From contig CAKPCG010000006.1 of NCBI GenBank assembly GCA_934141475.1, forward strand, positions 3,114 to 67,113: a stretch of DNA of 64,000 nucleotides, written 5' to 3'. Of the stretch, positions 54,267-63,697 are shown one piece after another. A program made the translations under genes and the position numbers. Every line of letters starts with the position of its first letter. Position 1 is the first letter of the stretch. The notes below the pieces were generated by a model that saw only the letters and a program-made list of their open reading frames with translations, was not told the origin of the DNA and searched no databases. The DNA comes from an uncultured Clostridia bacterium (GTDB lineage: Bacteria; Bacillota; Clostridia; TANB77; CAG-508).

Positions 54267-54986
54267 TTATTCTGCATAGCTATTACTTAAAGCATATTCG
54301 TTAATTAAGTGGTTTACGTCTGAATTATTGTATGTTTTAATATCGTTTTCAGCAGAAGACTTTTTTAAATTAATGCTAGACAATACTGATTTATATTTAG
54401 AATCAAGTTCTGTTTGGATAACTTCATTAGTATCAGTTAAAGAGCCATCTTCATTTATTGTTAAAGTTAATGTACCATTTGTTGCTGTTAAACTTACATC
54501 AGAACCACTTGAAAATAATTTATTCATTTGAATTTTATTGTCAACAATTATATAATTACCAACAAAACCTTGTTCATGATATATCCCAAATGTATAGTTA
54601 AATGTTCCATTTTCGAATAAACATAAATTATAGAAAGATGTTTCATCGTTGTTTAATTTTTTAGAATATGTATATATACCTTTTAAATCGGCATAAGAAA
54701 CTACTTTTGTGCTATTTTGTTGATTAGTATTTTTAGATGTATTAGCTATATTTTCAGATGCAGTAATTGTGTTTTCAGATGTATTTGCTATATTTTCGGA
54801 TTGATCAATTTTATTTTGGTTAGCTAATTCAGAGGAATTACTATTTTGCACAGTTGCTTTTTCAGTTAGATTTAACTTTTCTCTATTTAGGTTATAAATA
54901 AAATATCCCATAATGCAAATAACAATAAGAGTAATAATTAGTAAAAATGTTGATAAGCTTATTTTTATACTTTTTCCTTCGTCCAT
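54267..54986 (-). CDS. membrane-anchored hypothetical protein with Ser/Asn-rich linker
   Basis: 239 residues: a membrane helix at about 11-33 (STFLLIITLIVICIMGYFIYNL), then a low-complexity stretch with the repeated phrase SENIANTSENT, and a globular C-terminal part (LKGIYTYSKKLNNDETSFYNLCLFENGTFNYTFGIYHEQGFVGNYIIVDNKIQMNKLF). The last looks like a small beta-barrel lipocalin-like fold seen in Firmicute surface proteins. Function unknown. Confidence 0.72.
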   Translation of the reverse strand: MDEGKSIKISLSTFLLIITLIVICIMGYFIYNLNREKLNLTEKATVQNSNSSELANQNKIDQSENIANTSENTITASENIANTSKNTNQQNSTKVVSYADLKGIYTYSKKLNNDETSFYNLCLFENGTFNYTFGIYHEQGFVGNYIIVDNKIQMNKLFSSGSDVSLTATNGTLTLTINEDGSLTDTNEVIQTELDSKYKSVLSSINLKKSSAENDIKTYNNSDVNHLINEYALSNSYAE

Positions 54987-55397
54987 TTGATTTTCACCGC
55001 CTTTTCTTAAATCTATATAGTTAGATTACTATATTAGAATTGTACTATAAAATAAAAATAATTTCAATAAAGCCGGGAAATTAAAAAAAATTGCTAAAAA
55101 GCACTTTTACACAATTATAAAATATCATCATGTTGTACAATTATGAAAATGGCATAAAACGCTGCGCTATTTATACATTTTCTCCATTGACAACATATAA
55201 TTTTGTGCATATATTTTTTTCTCGTGTGCCCTTTGAATTGAATTTTGGAACAAACACTTCAATCAATTTACATAATATTAATTATACTATAATTTTTGGT
55301 ATAGGTCTATTTTATTTATTGGGGACATTTTCTCATTTCTTTACTTAAGACATTATCACATTTTTCATAATTATGTAAAGTTTTTTCTTATAATCAA
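54987..55397. other. about 410 bp without a supported gene
   Basis: A 72-codon plus-strand frame at 55130 has no RBS and no recognisable motif. The stretch is AT-rich with several long A/T runs and contains the divergent promoter regions of the flanking genes. Confidence 0.5.
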
Positions 55398-55426
55398 TTG
55401 ACATTTTTTGTATAATATGTTAAAAT
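55398..55426 (+). promoter_or_regulatory. promoter of the 120-residue imported gene
   Basis: TTGACA (55398-55403), 17-bp spacer, TAAAAT (55421-55426), about 34 nt before the start at 55460. Confidence 0.78.
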
Positions 55427-55459
55427 TTTTTGAAAATATTATTTATGGAGGTACAATAT

Positions 55460-55822
55460 ATGATTAAAGAGCTACGGGAAAATGGTGATTTTCAGACATT
55501 AAAAGAATCTGCTGGTCACATTGCAAACAACCGAGAGCCTGAAAATAACATTCCTTTTTTCAGCAATCGGTATACAAGAGATAATGAACATTCTGTTTCA
55601 TATTTCAAAAATGTTTGCAAATACATAGGGAATCTCGATAACATGGAAATTCGGAATCTTGTTACTCTTCTTAAGAGCAAACATCAAAGACAAACGACTT
55701 TCTTTGATGGAGATATAATGTACGAGGTACTTATTTCCAATGAGATTTGCCGCAAGGTATGTGAAAAGCAGATGTATCGAAACTGGAATGAAATTATTTC
55801 CCATTTTTCAACCGTATTTTAA
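55460..55822 (+). CDS. small hypothetical protein, probably imported
   Basis: 120 residues from an ATG behind GGAGG: MIKELRENGDFQTLKESAGHIANNREPENNIPFF ... NVCKYIGNLDNMEIRNLVTLLKSKHQRQTTFF ... ICRKVCEKQMYRNWNEIISHF. No family is recognised. CGG encodes Arg in frame at codons 6, 37 and 65. This sets it apart from resident genes and suggests import together with the genes at 53330 and 60962. It has its own strong promoter and terminator. Confidence 0.75.
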   Translation: MIKELRENGDFQTLKESAGHIANNREPENNIPFFSNRYTRDNEHSVSYFKNVCKYIGNLDNMEIRNLVTLLKSKHQRQTTFFDGDIMYEVLISNEICRKVCEKQMYRNWNEIISHFSTVF

Positions 55823-55833
55823 AACCTTCAAAA

Positions 55834-55863
55834 AAAGGGCAGTGTTTATCACCGCCCTTTTTC
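55834..55863. terminator. terminator between the imported gene and the aminopeptidase gene
   Basis: AAAGGGC(A)GTG pairs with CAC(C)GCCCTTT around TTTAT, followed by TTCTTATT on the plus strand and preceded by A-rich sequence for minus-strand use. Confidence 0.82.
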
Positions 55864-55866
55864 TTA

Positions 55867-57267
55867 TTAGTCTTTTGTCCAAAATGCTTTGTATGCTCTG
55901 TATGCTTCATAAATATCAAATTTACTTGTAACTTCATATGGTGCATGCATTGAAAGAACTGGAACTCCACAGTCTATTACATCTACGCCTTTGTTTGCAA
56001 GAATGTATGCAATAGTTCCGCCACCTCCAACGTCAACTTTTCCAAGTTCTGATACTTGATATTTTATATTATTTGTTTCTAGTAATCTTCTTACCCATGC
56101 TACAAATTCTGCATTTGCATCAGATGCTCCTGATTTTCCTCTTGCTCCTGTATATTTATTTAAAGTTATTCCTTTTGATAAATATCCGCAGTTATCTTTA
56201 TCTGATACTGAAGCATATATTGGATCAAATCCTGCATCAACATCTGAAGATAACATTTTTGAATAGCAAAATACTTTTTCTAATAAGTTTACTCTATTTT
56301 CGCCTGTTTTGTTTAATAATTCTGATATAAAATAGTCAAATACATGTGATTCCATACCTGTATTTCCCATACTTCCTATTTCTTCTTTATCTGAAAGTAT
56401 ACATATTGCTGTTTTTTGTGGTCTTTCTATTTCCATAAGTGCTTTTAATGCTGTGTAGCTACATACCTTATCATCTTGACCATATGCAGCAACCATTCCA
56501 TAATCAAATCCTAGTGAACGTGCCTTAAATGCTGGTACTAGTTCTAATTCAGAACTTACAAAGTCTTTTTCTGTTATTCCGTATTTTTCATTTAATATTT
56601 TTAATATATTTAGTTTCACTTTTGCTTTTGTATCGTCATTTAATATTGGAATACTTCCTACAAGTAGGTCTAAGTCTTCTCCTTCTATTGCTTCCCTAAG
56701 TCTTTTTGATTCTTGGTCTTTTGCTAGGTGTGGTAATAAATCTGTTATTGTAAATATTGGATCATTTTCGTCTTCACCTATATTTATAGCAATTTTTTCT
56801 CCATTTGCTTTTATTATTACTCCATGTATACTTAATGGTATTGTTGTCCATTGATATTTTTTTATTCCACCATAATAGTGAGTATTAAAATATGCAAGTT
56901 CTCCATTTTCGTATAATGGATTTGGTTTTAGGTCTAATCTTGGTGAATCTATATGTGCACCAACAATGTGCATTCCATTTTCCATTTTTTGTTCACCTAT
57001 TACTGCAAAGTATATACTTTTTTCTCTATTCATAAAATATACTCTGTCTCCAGGGTTTAGTTTTTCTACTTGGTTTACATCTTTAAATCCACTTTCTTCT
57101 GCTAATTTTTTTGCATTTGCTGCAAATTCTCTTTCTATTTTTGAACGGTTTAAAAATTCCATATAACCATTACAAAAATCAAATATTTTTCTAAATTTTT
57201 CATCATCTGTTTCTAACCATCCTGAATTTTTTTCGTTTAGTAACTCTTTTCTTTGATTCTCGTTCAA
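55867..57267 (-). CDS. M18 family aminopeptidase
   Basis: 466 residues, full length: HIVGAHIDSPRLDLKPNPLYENG (metal His-Asp), LSDKEEIGSMGNTGMESH (catalytic Glu), SSDVDAGFDPIYA, KYTGARGKSGASDANAEFVAWVR and PVLSMHAPYEVTSKFDIYEA (late metal His). M18 enzymes are dodecameric zinc aminopeptidases that release N-terminal Asp/Glu or neutral residues in peptide turnover; they are cytoplasmic. TTG start behind AGGAGG. No in-frame CGG. Confidence 0.95.
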   Translation of the reverse strand: MNENQRKELLNEKNSGWLETDDEKFRKIFDFCNGYMEFLNRSKIEREFAANAKKLAEESGFKDVNQVEKLNPGDRVYFMNREKSIYFAVIGEQKMENGMHIVGAHIDSPRLDLKPNPLYENGELAYFNTHYYGGIKKYQWTTIPLSIHGVIIKANGEKIAINIGEDENDPIFTITDLLPHLAKDQESKRLREAIEGEDLDLLVGSIPILNDDTKAKVKLNILKILNEKYGITEKDFVSSELELVPAFKARSLGFDYGMVAAYGQDDKVCSYTALKALMEIERPQKTAICILSDKEEIGSMGNTGMESHVFDYFISELLNKTGENRVNLLEKVFCYSKMLSSDVDAGFDPIYASVSDKDNCGYLSKGITLNKYTGARGKSGASDANAEFVAWVRRLLETNNIKYQVSELGKVDVGGGGTIAYILANKGVDVIDCGVPVLSMHAPYEVTSKFDIYEAYRAYKAFWTKD

Positions 57268-57345
57268 ATCTTTTCCTCCTCCTTTGATTTATTTTTCATT
57301 ATTATATCACTATATATTGATTTTTACTATATTTTTTTATTTTTT

Positions 57346-59090
57346 TTAACGGAAACCTCCTCCGGCTTCCTCCTCCACCAAATGAGCCTCCTCCGGCCTC
57401 CACCTGATGAAAATCCTCCTCCCCCTGATGAATAACTTCTTGCACGTGCTTCGTTATATGAATTTGAAGCCGCTCTTACATATGCAGATGAGCTGTAATG
57501 AATACAATCTAAATTATCATATGAATCAAAACATGATTGTTCTATCATATCTGGATATATTTCTTTAAATTCTTTTGATACTTCTTTTGCAATTCCTAAC
57601 ATTTGTGCATATATTAAATATTCTTCAAATATTTCTACTTCTATAGAACGTCTTTCTTCTATTAATGTATAGTCTTTTAAATATTTTTTTAGACCTGCTA
57701 ATTGTTTTGCTATTTCTTTTAATTCTTCTGTTTCCTCCAATGCTCTGTAATTTATTATACCCATAACTTTTTTATCATTTTCTATTATTAGTTTTTCATT
57801 AATTAGTATTTTTTCTTCTTTTTCAAGTACAGTGTCAAACCAACCTAAGAATTTTGAATAATGTCTTTCAGACCATTTTTTAAATCTTGTACTATCTAAA
57901 ACTCCATCTCCACTAGCTCTTTTTAACATTTGAAATAATTCGTATTCTTCTTGATTTATATTCATATTATCTTGTATAATATCTCCATCCATTATTATCG
58001 TAATGTCGTCATCTTTATCAAATAATCCTGTCTTTTCTCTTTTTTCTATTCTAACCTTTTTTTCTTTTACCCATTTTAATATAACTGCACCTAATAAGTC
58101 TGTTTTTTTCTTTACAAGACCATATGAATATCCTATAGCATATGCTTTGAATAGATCTTTTTTACATGGTATGTCTCTATAATAATTAATTTCATCTGTT
58201 CTTCTTAGTTTGAAACTTTTTATTACTCTGCTTTTTACCGAACTGTCATATAATGCAAAAATTGGTAATATAAATATTATTACAATTGCAAGTAATACCT
58301 CTAAAACTTGAAGTATTATATTTAAAATTTTACTAAAAATTGATTCACTTTTGTCGTTATATTTTATCGACCCTTCTTCTGCTAAATTGTAATAGTAATC
58401 AAAATTATGGTTTAAGTCATTTTTTGTTACATTAAATGTTTCTCTAGGAAATTTTACAAGTATTGTCATATATTCATTACTTGCTAAACTTTCTTTTGGT
58501 TGCATTTCTATATATCCATTATATACATATGCTGTTCCTCCGTAATTTCCATATCCCCATACATCTGTTGTATCTGGAATGTCAAAGTCTGTATGTATTT
58601 TTATATATGCTTTTCCTATTGGATTTGAAAAACCTTTTGTTACTAATGTCCAATATACCATTTGTGAGTCATATAAATTTGCAACAAATTTACTTATTTT
58701 GTATTGAACTTCGTATTTGTGTGAACCATATTTACTTACTCCCCAACATAGTTCTACTCCATTAGATATTTTATTTATTCCACATTTATATGCTTTTTCT
58801 TCCATTGTTGCCGAAACTTTCCATGATGATAATGTTTCGTATTTTCTTTCTCCTTCTTTTACTGTTAAGTCTGTTATTTTTGATTTTCCAATTCCGTAGT
58901 ATGGATGGTACATTTCAGTTTTACTATCTACATAACAACTCCACGTTTCTGTTATTATTGCGTCACCATTGTTATCTATATATACATCCATATTCATTTG
59001 GTTTATTGTGTTTGCTTTTACATTTTTTCCTAAACTTAGTGTTATTATAAATAGTATACATAATATAAATATTTTTGCTATTTTTTTCAT
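57346..59090 (-). CDS. DUF2207 membrane protein, paralogue B, two +1 shifts at CGG codons
   Basis: 580 residues when read with two shifts. Signal peptide (MKKIAKIFILCILFIITLSLGKN), DUF2207 domain (MNMDVYIDNNGDAIITETWSCYVDSKTEMYHPYYGI), one membrane helix pair near 300-325, a cytoplasmic domain, and a Gly-rich C-terminus. At codons 566 and 576 (57393-57395 and 57362-57364) CGG interrupts the Gly runs. Skipping each C gives GGG-GGGSFGGGGS-GGGFR and a TAA at 57346, the usual glycine tail of this family. The unshifted frame gives RRRLIWWRRKPEE. The gene has its own RBS (AAGGAGAGG) inside what would otherwise be fused to paralogue A. Function unknown. Confidence 0.88.
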
Positions 59091-59112
59091 TTGCTTCCTC
59101 TCCTTTTTATTT

Positions 59113-60821
59113 TTAACGGAAACCTCCTCCGGCTTCCTCCTCCACCAAATGAGCCTCCTCCGGCCTCCTCCTGAGAAAAAACCTCCTCCATCTGAGGAAT
59201 AATCATTTGCACGTGCTTCTGCGTTAAATGCTGTTCTTACATATTCTGATGAACTATAATTAATACATTCTAAATCGCTATATGAATTAAAACATGATTG
59301 TTTTACCATATTAGGATATATTTTCTTAAATTCTTTTGAAACATTTTTTGCAATTCCAAACATTTGCGCATATATTAAATAGTCTTCAAATAGTTCTACT
59401 TCTATAGTTTTTCTTTTTCTAAGTAAAGTATAATGTTTTAAATATTTTTTTAGTCCTAATATTTGCCTTGCTTTCTTCTGTAATTCTTTAGTGTCTTTAT
59501 ATGATGTGTATTTAATTAGTCCTAATATCTTTTTTTCTTTTTTATATAATATTCCTTCATCTTGTAACTTTTTTTCTCCATATTCAATTACATTTTCAAA
59601 CCATTTTAAGAATATGGAATAATTTAATTTGCACCAATTGGCAAATTCTTTATTTTCCAAAACCTCATCTTTACTTGCATTTTTCATCATATTAAAAATC
59701 TCATATTCTCTTGAATTATTCATCTTTTCATATTGTGAAAATTCCCCATCCATTATTAGAGAAATTTTTTCGGTTCCAAATATCCTCTTTTTTTCTTCTT
59801 TTTTTATTTTTACCTTTTTTTCTTTTACCCATTTTAATACAATAGCACCTAATATGTCTGTTTTTTTATTTATAATTCCATAATCATATGCAATGGTATA
59901 TACTTTGAGCAAATCATTTTCACTTGGTAATTCTCTATAAAAAAATACATATTTTTTCAATTTAAATCTTTTTGTTATTTTATTTTCTTTTGGAGGCATT
60001 AAGTCCAGCATTATCTTTATTAAAAAAACTACACTCCAAAATACTACAACTGCCCAGATAAGTATTTTTTCACTTCTGCTTTCTTCATTATATTTTTGTG
60101 CTCCAACTTCTGCTAAATTATAATAATAATCAAAATTATAATTCAAATCATTTTCAATTACATTAAATGTATTTTTAGGGAATTTTACAAGTATTGTCAT
60201 ATAATCACTACTTGCCAACTTTCCTTTAGATTGCATTTCTATATATCCATTATATACATATGCCGTTCCTCCGTAATTTCCATAGCCCCATACATCTGTT
60301 GTATTTGGAATATTAAAATCCGTATGTATTTTTATATACGCTTTTCCTATTGGATCTGAAAAGCCTTTTGTTACTAATGTCCAATATATCATTTGTGAAT
60401 CATTTAAATTGGCAATGAATTTACTTATTTTATATTGCACCTCATATTTATGTGAACCATAGCTACTTATTCCCCAACATAATTCTACCCCGTTTGATGT
60501 TTTGTTTATTCCACATTTGTATGCTTTTTCTTCCATTGTTGCTGAAACATTCCATAAATATAATGTTTCATATTTTTTTTCTCCTTCTTTTACTGTTAAA
60601 TTTGTTATTTCGGATTTTTCTATATCATAATATGGATGATACATTTCCGTTTTCCCGTTAACATAGCAATCCCATATTTCTGTTATTGTTGCATCTCCTT
60701 TGTTATCTATATATACATCCATATTCATCTGGTTTATTGTATTTGCTTTTACGTTTTTTCCTAAACTTAGTGTTATCATAAATAATATATATAGCATACA
60801 TATTTTGGTTATCTTTTTCAT
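59113..60821 (-). CDS. DUF2207 membrane protein, paralogue A, two +1 shifts at CGG codons
   Basis: 568 residues when read with two shifts, same plan as paralogue B: signal peptide (MKKITKICMLYILFMITLSLGKN), DUF2207 domain (MNMDVYIDNKGDATITEIWDCYVNGKTEMYHPYYDI), helices near 275-290, cytoplasmic domain and Gly-rich tail. CGG codons 554 and 564 (59160-59162 and 59129-59131) sit at the same places as in B; skipping each C gives GGG-GGGSFGGGGS-GGGFR and TAA at 59113. Without the shifts the frame runs on into paralogue B, swallowing its RBS and start, which is not plausible. The two paralogues differ widely elsewhere, so the conserved tails are notable. Confidence 0.88.
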
Positions 60822-60892
60822 TTGTTGCCCCCTTTTTGTTTTATTATATATTATTTAATAAAAATATACAACCATATAATTAATTTACATAA

Positions 60893-60921
60893 TTGACCTT
60901 TTTATATTTTTATGATATAAT
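60893..60921 (+). promoter_or_regulatory. promoter of the imported coiled-coil gene
   Basis: TTGACC (60893-60898), 17-bp spacer, TATAAT (60916-60921). Confidence 0.82.
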
Positions 60922-60961
60922 TTCCAATGTCCAAAAATTACATATACAGGAGGGTATCATT

Positions 60962-61825
60962 ATGGATGAACGGTTGGAAAGTAAATGGATAAACTATAAT
61001 TACGTTTTTTCACAAATTTCTGAACATGGAAGGCTCATTTCCGAAATAGCAGAGGAGTTTAATATGAGTTTAGATCATTTTAAGGAAAAACTTAAGGCTG
61101 GATTTCCACCTAAGTTATATTTCACTGCTTTAAAATTAAACAAACGGAATGAAAAAAGAAGAAAATCATTAACAAAAGAACAGAAAAGTTCCGTATCCAT
61201 GGGAGAAAAAAAGAAGTTAGAAAAAATTGAGAAAAAAGAACCTACTATATCTGAAGTTCAAAAACTTGAACAAAAAAAGAAAGCTCTTGAAAATTCTCTT
61301 TCAGAAACCGAAAGTAAACTTGCAAATTTTAGCACAGATTTAGAAAATCAGAAAAAAGCTTTATCAGAAAAACAAGAAGCATTTAACAAAGCTAAGTGTG
61401 ATTTAGACGCCGCAAAAGCTAAATATGAATCAGCCCAAACTAAAGTTAATTCATATTCTTCGCAGAGAGATTTTCTAAAAGGGAAAATAAGTGAAGTTGT
61501 ATCTCAAATTTCTGAAATAAAAAACCGAGCTGTATATTTAGTAGCTCCTGGTTTTAATGGAAAGGTTCCGGAATATGGGACATTCTTTTCTACTGTCCCT
61601 GTTAATGGACTAGCTAATTTGAAAATAATTGCAGCTAGTCCTGAATATGAAATTAACCCTGAACTTGACAACATGCTTGATTCTGGGTATGACTCATTTT
61701 CCGAGTACAGCGAAGGTCTTAATTTTATAATGCTATGTGCAGAGTTTACTTGTTGTGACAAGGAATATAAAGTATTAGTTTCTGATGAACGTATTGAAAA
61801 GCTTCTGCATTCACATATTTATTAG
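60962..61825 (+). CDS. hypothetical coiled-coil protein, probably imported
   Basis: 287 residues from an ATG behind AGGAGGG. An N-terminal helical domain (WINYNYVFSQISEHGRLISEIAEEFNMSLDHF, HTH-like), a long coiled coil (about 105-190: VQKLEQKKKALENSLSETES ... AKAKYESAQTKVNSYSSQ) and a C-terminal compact domain (RAVYLVAPGFNGKVPEYGTFFSTVP ... SGYDSFSEYSEGLNFIMLCAEFTCC). No family is recognised. CGG encodes Arg in frame at codons 4 and 62. It has its own promoter and terminator, and composition unlike its neighbours; likely transferred. Confidence 0.78.
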   Translation: MDERLESKWINYNYVFSQISEHGRLISEIAEEFNMSLDHFKEKLKAGFPPKLYFTALKLNKRNEKRRKSLTKEQKSSVSMGEKKKLEKIEKKEPTISEVQKLEQKKKALENSLSETESKLANFSTDLENQKKALSEKQEAFNKAKCDLDAAKAKYESAQTKVNSYSSQRDFLKGKISEVVSQISEIKNRAVYLVAPGFNGKVPEYGTFFSTVPVNGLANLKIIAASPEYEINPELDNMLDSGYDSFSEYSEGLNFIMLCAEFTCCDKEYKVLVSDERIEKLLHSHIY

Positions 61826-61841
61826 CATAATGGTATTTTTA

Positions 61842-61870
61842 AACAGATGTGGATTTTTTCCGCATCTGTT
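61842..61870 (+). terminator. terminator of the imported coiled-coil gene
   Basis: AACAGATG(T)GGA pairs with TCC(G)CATCTGTT around TTTTT, with ATTCATTTTA after it on the plus strand. Confidence 0.75.
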
Positions 61871-61883
61871 ATTCATTTTATAT

Positions 61884-62628
61884 TTAACTATAACTTTCTA
61901 TATATAATGCTTTTGCAATATATGGAATAATTTCATTATAGTTATACCACCCTGAGCTTTTACTGTCATTTTCTCCTCCGATTTGGATTTGATATATATA
62001 CCATGTCTTTATCATCTGTTGCAAGTAAGACCATATAATGTGACGATGTTGTCCATCTATTATTTTTATGCTTGTTCCAAACACAAATTAAAATTGGTCT
62101 ATTTGATTTTAAATGTTCTTTTATATTTTCTTTTGATAAATGAGTACTATCATAATAAAAATTTGTATTTTTTATATTAAATGTGTTTTTTAATTCTTTA
62201 GATAGCAATTCATATCTTAATACTGGATAGTATTTTTTTCTAATATTTTCTGGTGTGTAATTTTTATTATAGCCACTTAGTATTATTGAAAGTGCCGTAA
62301 TTCCGCAGCCATTTTTTTCCATTGTTCCTCCCCAATAACTATTATTAGACCATGAAGCATTTCCATTTTGTTTGTATTCTATATATGTTTTTTGATTATC
62401 TTCTATTGTTGTAAATGTTGTATAATATCCATCCATTCCTTCTTGTTTTTTCTGACCTATTCCTGAATAATTTTCATTTTTATCTTGTTTTATTATTTCA
62501 TATTCTTTATTATTTATTATTTTTGAAAATATTTCATTTATTGTATTAAATTTATTATTTATTACTTCATTTTTTATAAACAGAATTGCTATTATTAGTA
62601 TTAATAATTCAATTGTTTTCTTTTTCAT
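61884..62628 (-). CDS. C39-like peptidase domain protein, +1 shift at a CGG codon
   Basis: About 247 residues: a membrane/signal helix (ELLILIIAILFI), then a papain-like domain with YWGGTMEKNGCGITALSIILSGYN (catalytic Cys), SSHYMVLLATDDKDMVYISNPN (catalytic His, then Asp-Asn), and a C-terminal GWYNYNEIIPYIAKALYI. At codon 217 the frame meets CGG (61978-61980). Skipping C gives NPN-GGENDSKSSGWYN, the family ending; reading it as Arg gives RRRK and a stop. Relatives cleave bacteriocin leaders or peptidoglycan cross-links; here the target is unknown. The signal anchor suggests an extracellular enzyme. Confidence 0.85.
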
Positions 62629-62778
62629 TTATTCTCTCCATTATTTTTTTCTTAAATTATATATAAAAATAACAAAATATGTTTTAACAATTTATTAACT
62701 TTGTATTAATTTTTTCTTTTTTATTATATATATGGATTTTTTTTTGATATTAGTGTAATATTTATTCGGAGGGAAAAA

Positions 62779-63081
62779 ATGTATTATACTTATATGATAA
62801 GATGTGATGATAATTCTATTTATACTGGTATGACTAATAATTTAGAGAAAAGAGTGGATGAACATATAACTAAAAGAGGTGCTAAATATACTAAATCTCA
62901 TAATGCTATAAAATTGGAGATAGCTTGGAAAAGTAAGAATAAATCTCTTGCATGTAAATTGGAGTATTACATAAAAGGTCTTAATAAATTGCAAAAAGAA
63001 AATTTAATATCTGGTGAAAAATTGTCTTCTTATTTGTCTGGAAAAGTTGATTGTAGAAGATATAGAAGGGTTTTTTATTAA
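62779..63081 (+). CDS. GIY-YIG nuclease domain protein (YhbQ-like)
   Basis: 100 residues, the usual size for the stand-alone GIY-YIG family: YYTYMIRCDDNSIYTGMTNNLEKRVDEHITKRGAKYT with the paired Tyr, Arg and the EH motif, and ACKLEYYIKGLNKLQKENLI at the end. Such proteins are predicted single-strand or structure-specific nucleases linked to DNA repair. GGAGGG box. Confidence 0.9.
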   Translation: MYYTYMIRCDDNSIYTGMTNNLEKRVDEHITKRGAKYTKSHNAIKLEIAWKSKNKSLACKLEYYIKGLNKLQKENLISGEKLSSYLSGKVDCRRYRRVFY

Positions 63082-63117
63082 AATTTTAATTATTTTTATA
63101 TTTTTTTTAAAAAACTA

Positions 63118-63146
63118 TTGAATTTTTTATTGTAATATGTTATTAT
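63118..63146 (+). promoter_or_regulatory. promoter of tRNA-Pro
   Basis: TTGAAT (63118-63123), 17-bp spacer, TATTAT (63141-63146). Confidence 0.75.
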
Positions 63147-63176
63147 AGATAGCGTCAATTGGATATTGATTTTATC

Positions 63177-63251
63177 GAGGCGTAGCGCAGTTGGTAGCGC
63201 GCGTGGTTTGGGACCATGAGGTCGCAGGTTCGATCCCTGTCGCCTCGACCA
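63177..63251 (+). tRNA. tRNA-Pro(TGG)
   Basis: Acceptor CGAGGCG / CGCCTCG, anticodon loop TTTGGGA with TGG, T-arm GCAGG-TTCGATC-CCTGT, encoded ACCA. Confidence 0.97.
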
Positions 63252-63306
63252 TATTTTGCCCTTTTTCAAGGGAATTTAAGAGAATTTATAAAAATTCAAA
63301 AATTAT

Positions 63307-63351
63307 AATTATGCTATTTTTCAATAAAAATGAAGAATAGCATAATTTTTT
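63307..63351 (+). terminator. terminator after tRNA-Pro
   Basis: A 12-bp perfect stem AATTATGCTATT / AATAGCATAATT with a 17-nt loop, then TTTTTT on the plus strand. Confidence 0.85.
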
Positions 63352-63353
63352 GA

Positions 63354-63638
63354 GTTCAGAAAAATTCTATAAAATTTGCTTATTTTCTTCAAGAAAATTC
63401 TTATAATGTTTTTAGAAATTTACAAAAAGAATATACAAAAATTTTAGATAATAACGAAAAATTGCAAAATATTTTATTTGGAGATAAAATTGAAGTCGGA
63501 TTAACTTCTAGTGAATGTAAGTTGCTTTATAAAGCAATAGAACTACAAGAAAAAATGCAAATTATGGCTGATGAAGAATTATATTTCAAAGGTGAAATGG
63601 ATGCATATTATTATTTTAAAAGAATAGGAATTATATAA
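63354..63638 (+). pseudogene. remnant of a small helical protein gene
   Basis: A 94-codon open frame with coding-like content (VFRNLQKEYTKILDNNEKLQ, SECKLLYKAIELQEKMQIMA, GEMDAYYYFKRIGII) but no ATG, GTG or TTG with an RBS at its front; a stop directly precedes the frame. The protein would be all helical. It lies right behind the tRNA-Pro terminator, so the 5' part may have been lost by an insertion or deletion at the tRNA. Confidence 0.5.
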
Positions 63639-63642
63639 GATA

Positions 63643-63680
63643 AAAAAGTCGACAGTACAGTTTTGTGCTATCGACTTTTA
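63643..63680. terminator. hairpin between the remnant and the radical SAM gene
   Basis: AAAAGTCGA(C)AG pairs with CT(A)TCGACTTTT around TACAGTTTTGTG. A run of T follows on both strands, fitting use by the minus-strand gene ending at 63698. Confidence 0.7.
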
Positions 63681-63697
63681 TTCAAAATTATTTTGTT

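Noticed and set aside
57346..60821. A single 1164-residue DUF2207 fusion protein
   Set aside because: The second half has its own RBS, ATG and signal peptide, and the junction sequence only makes sense as glycine tail plus stop when the CGG bases are skipped.
62779..63081. GIY-YIG gene as a homing endonuclease of an intron
   Set aside because: Size and sequence fit the stand-alone YhbQ-like family, it has its own RBS, and no intron structure or split host gene surrounds it.
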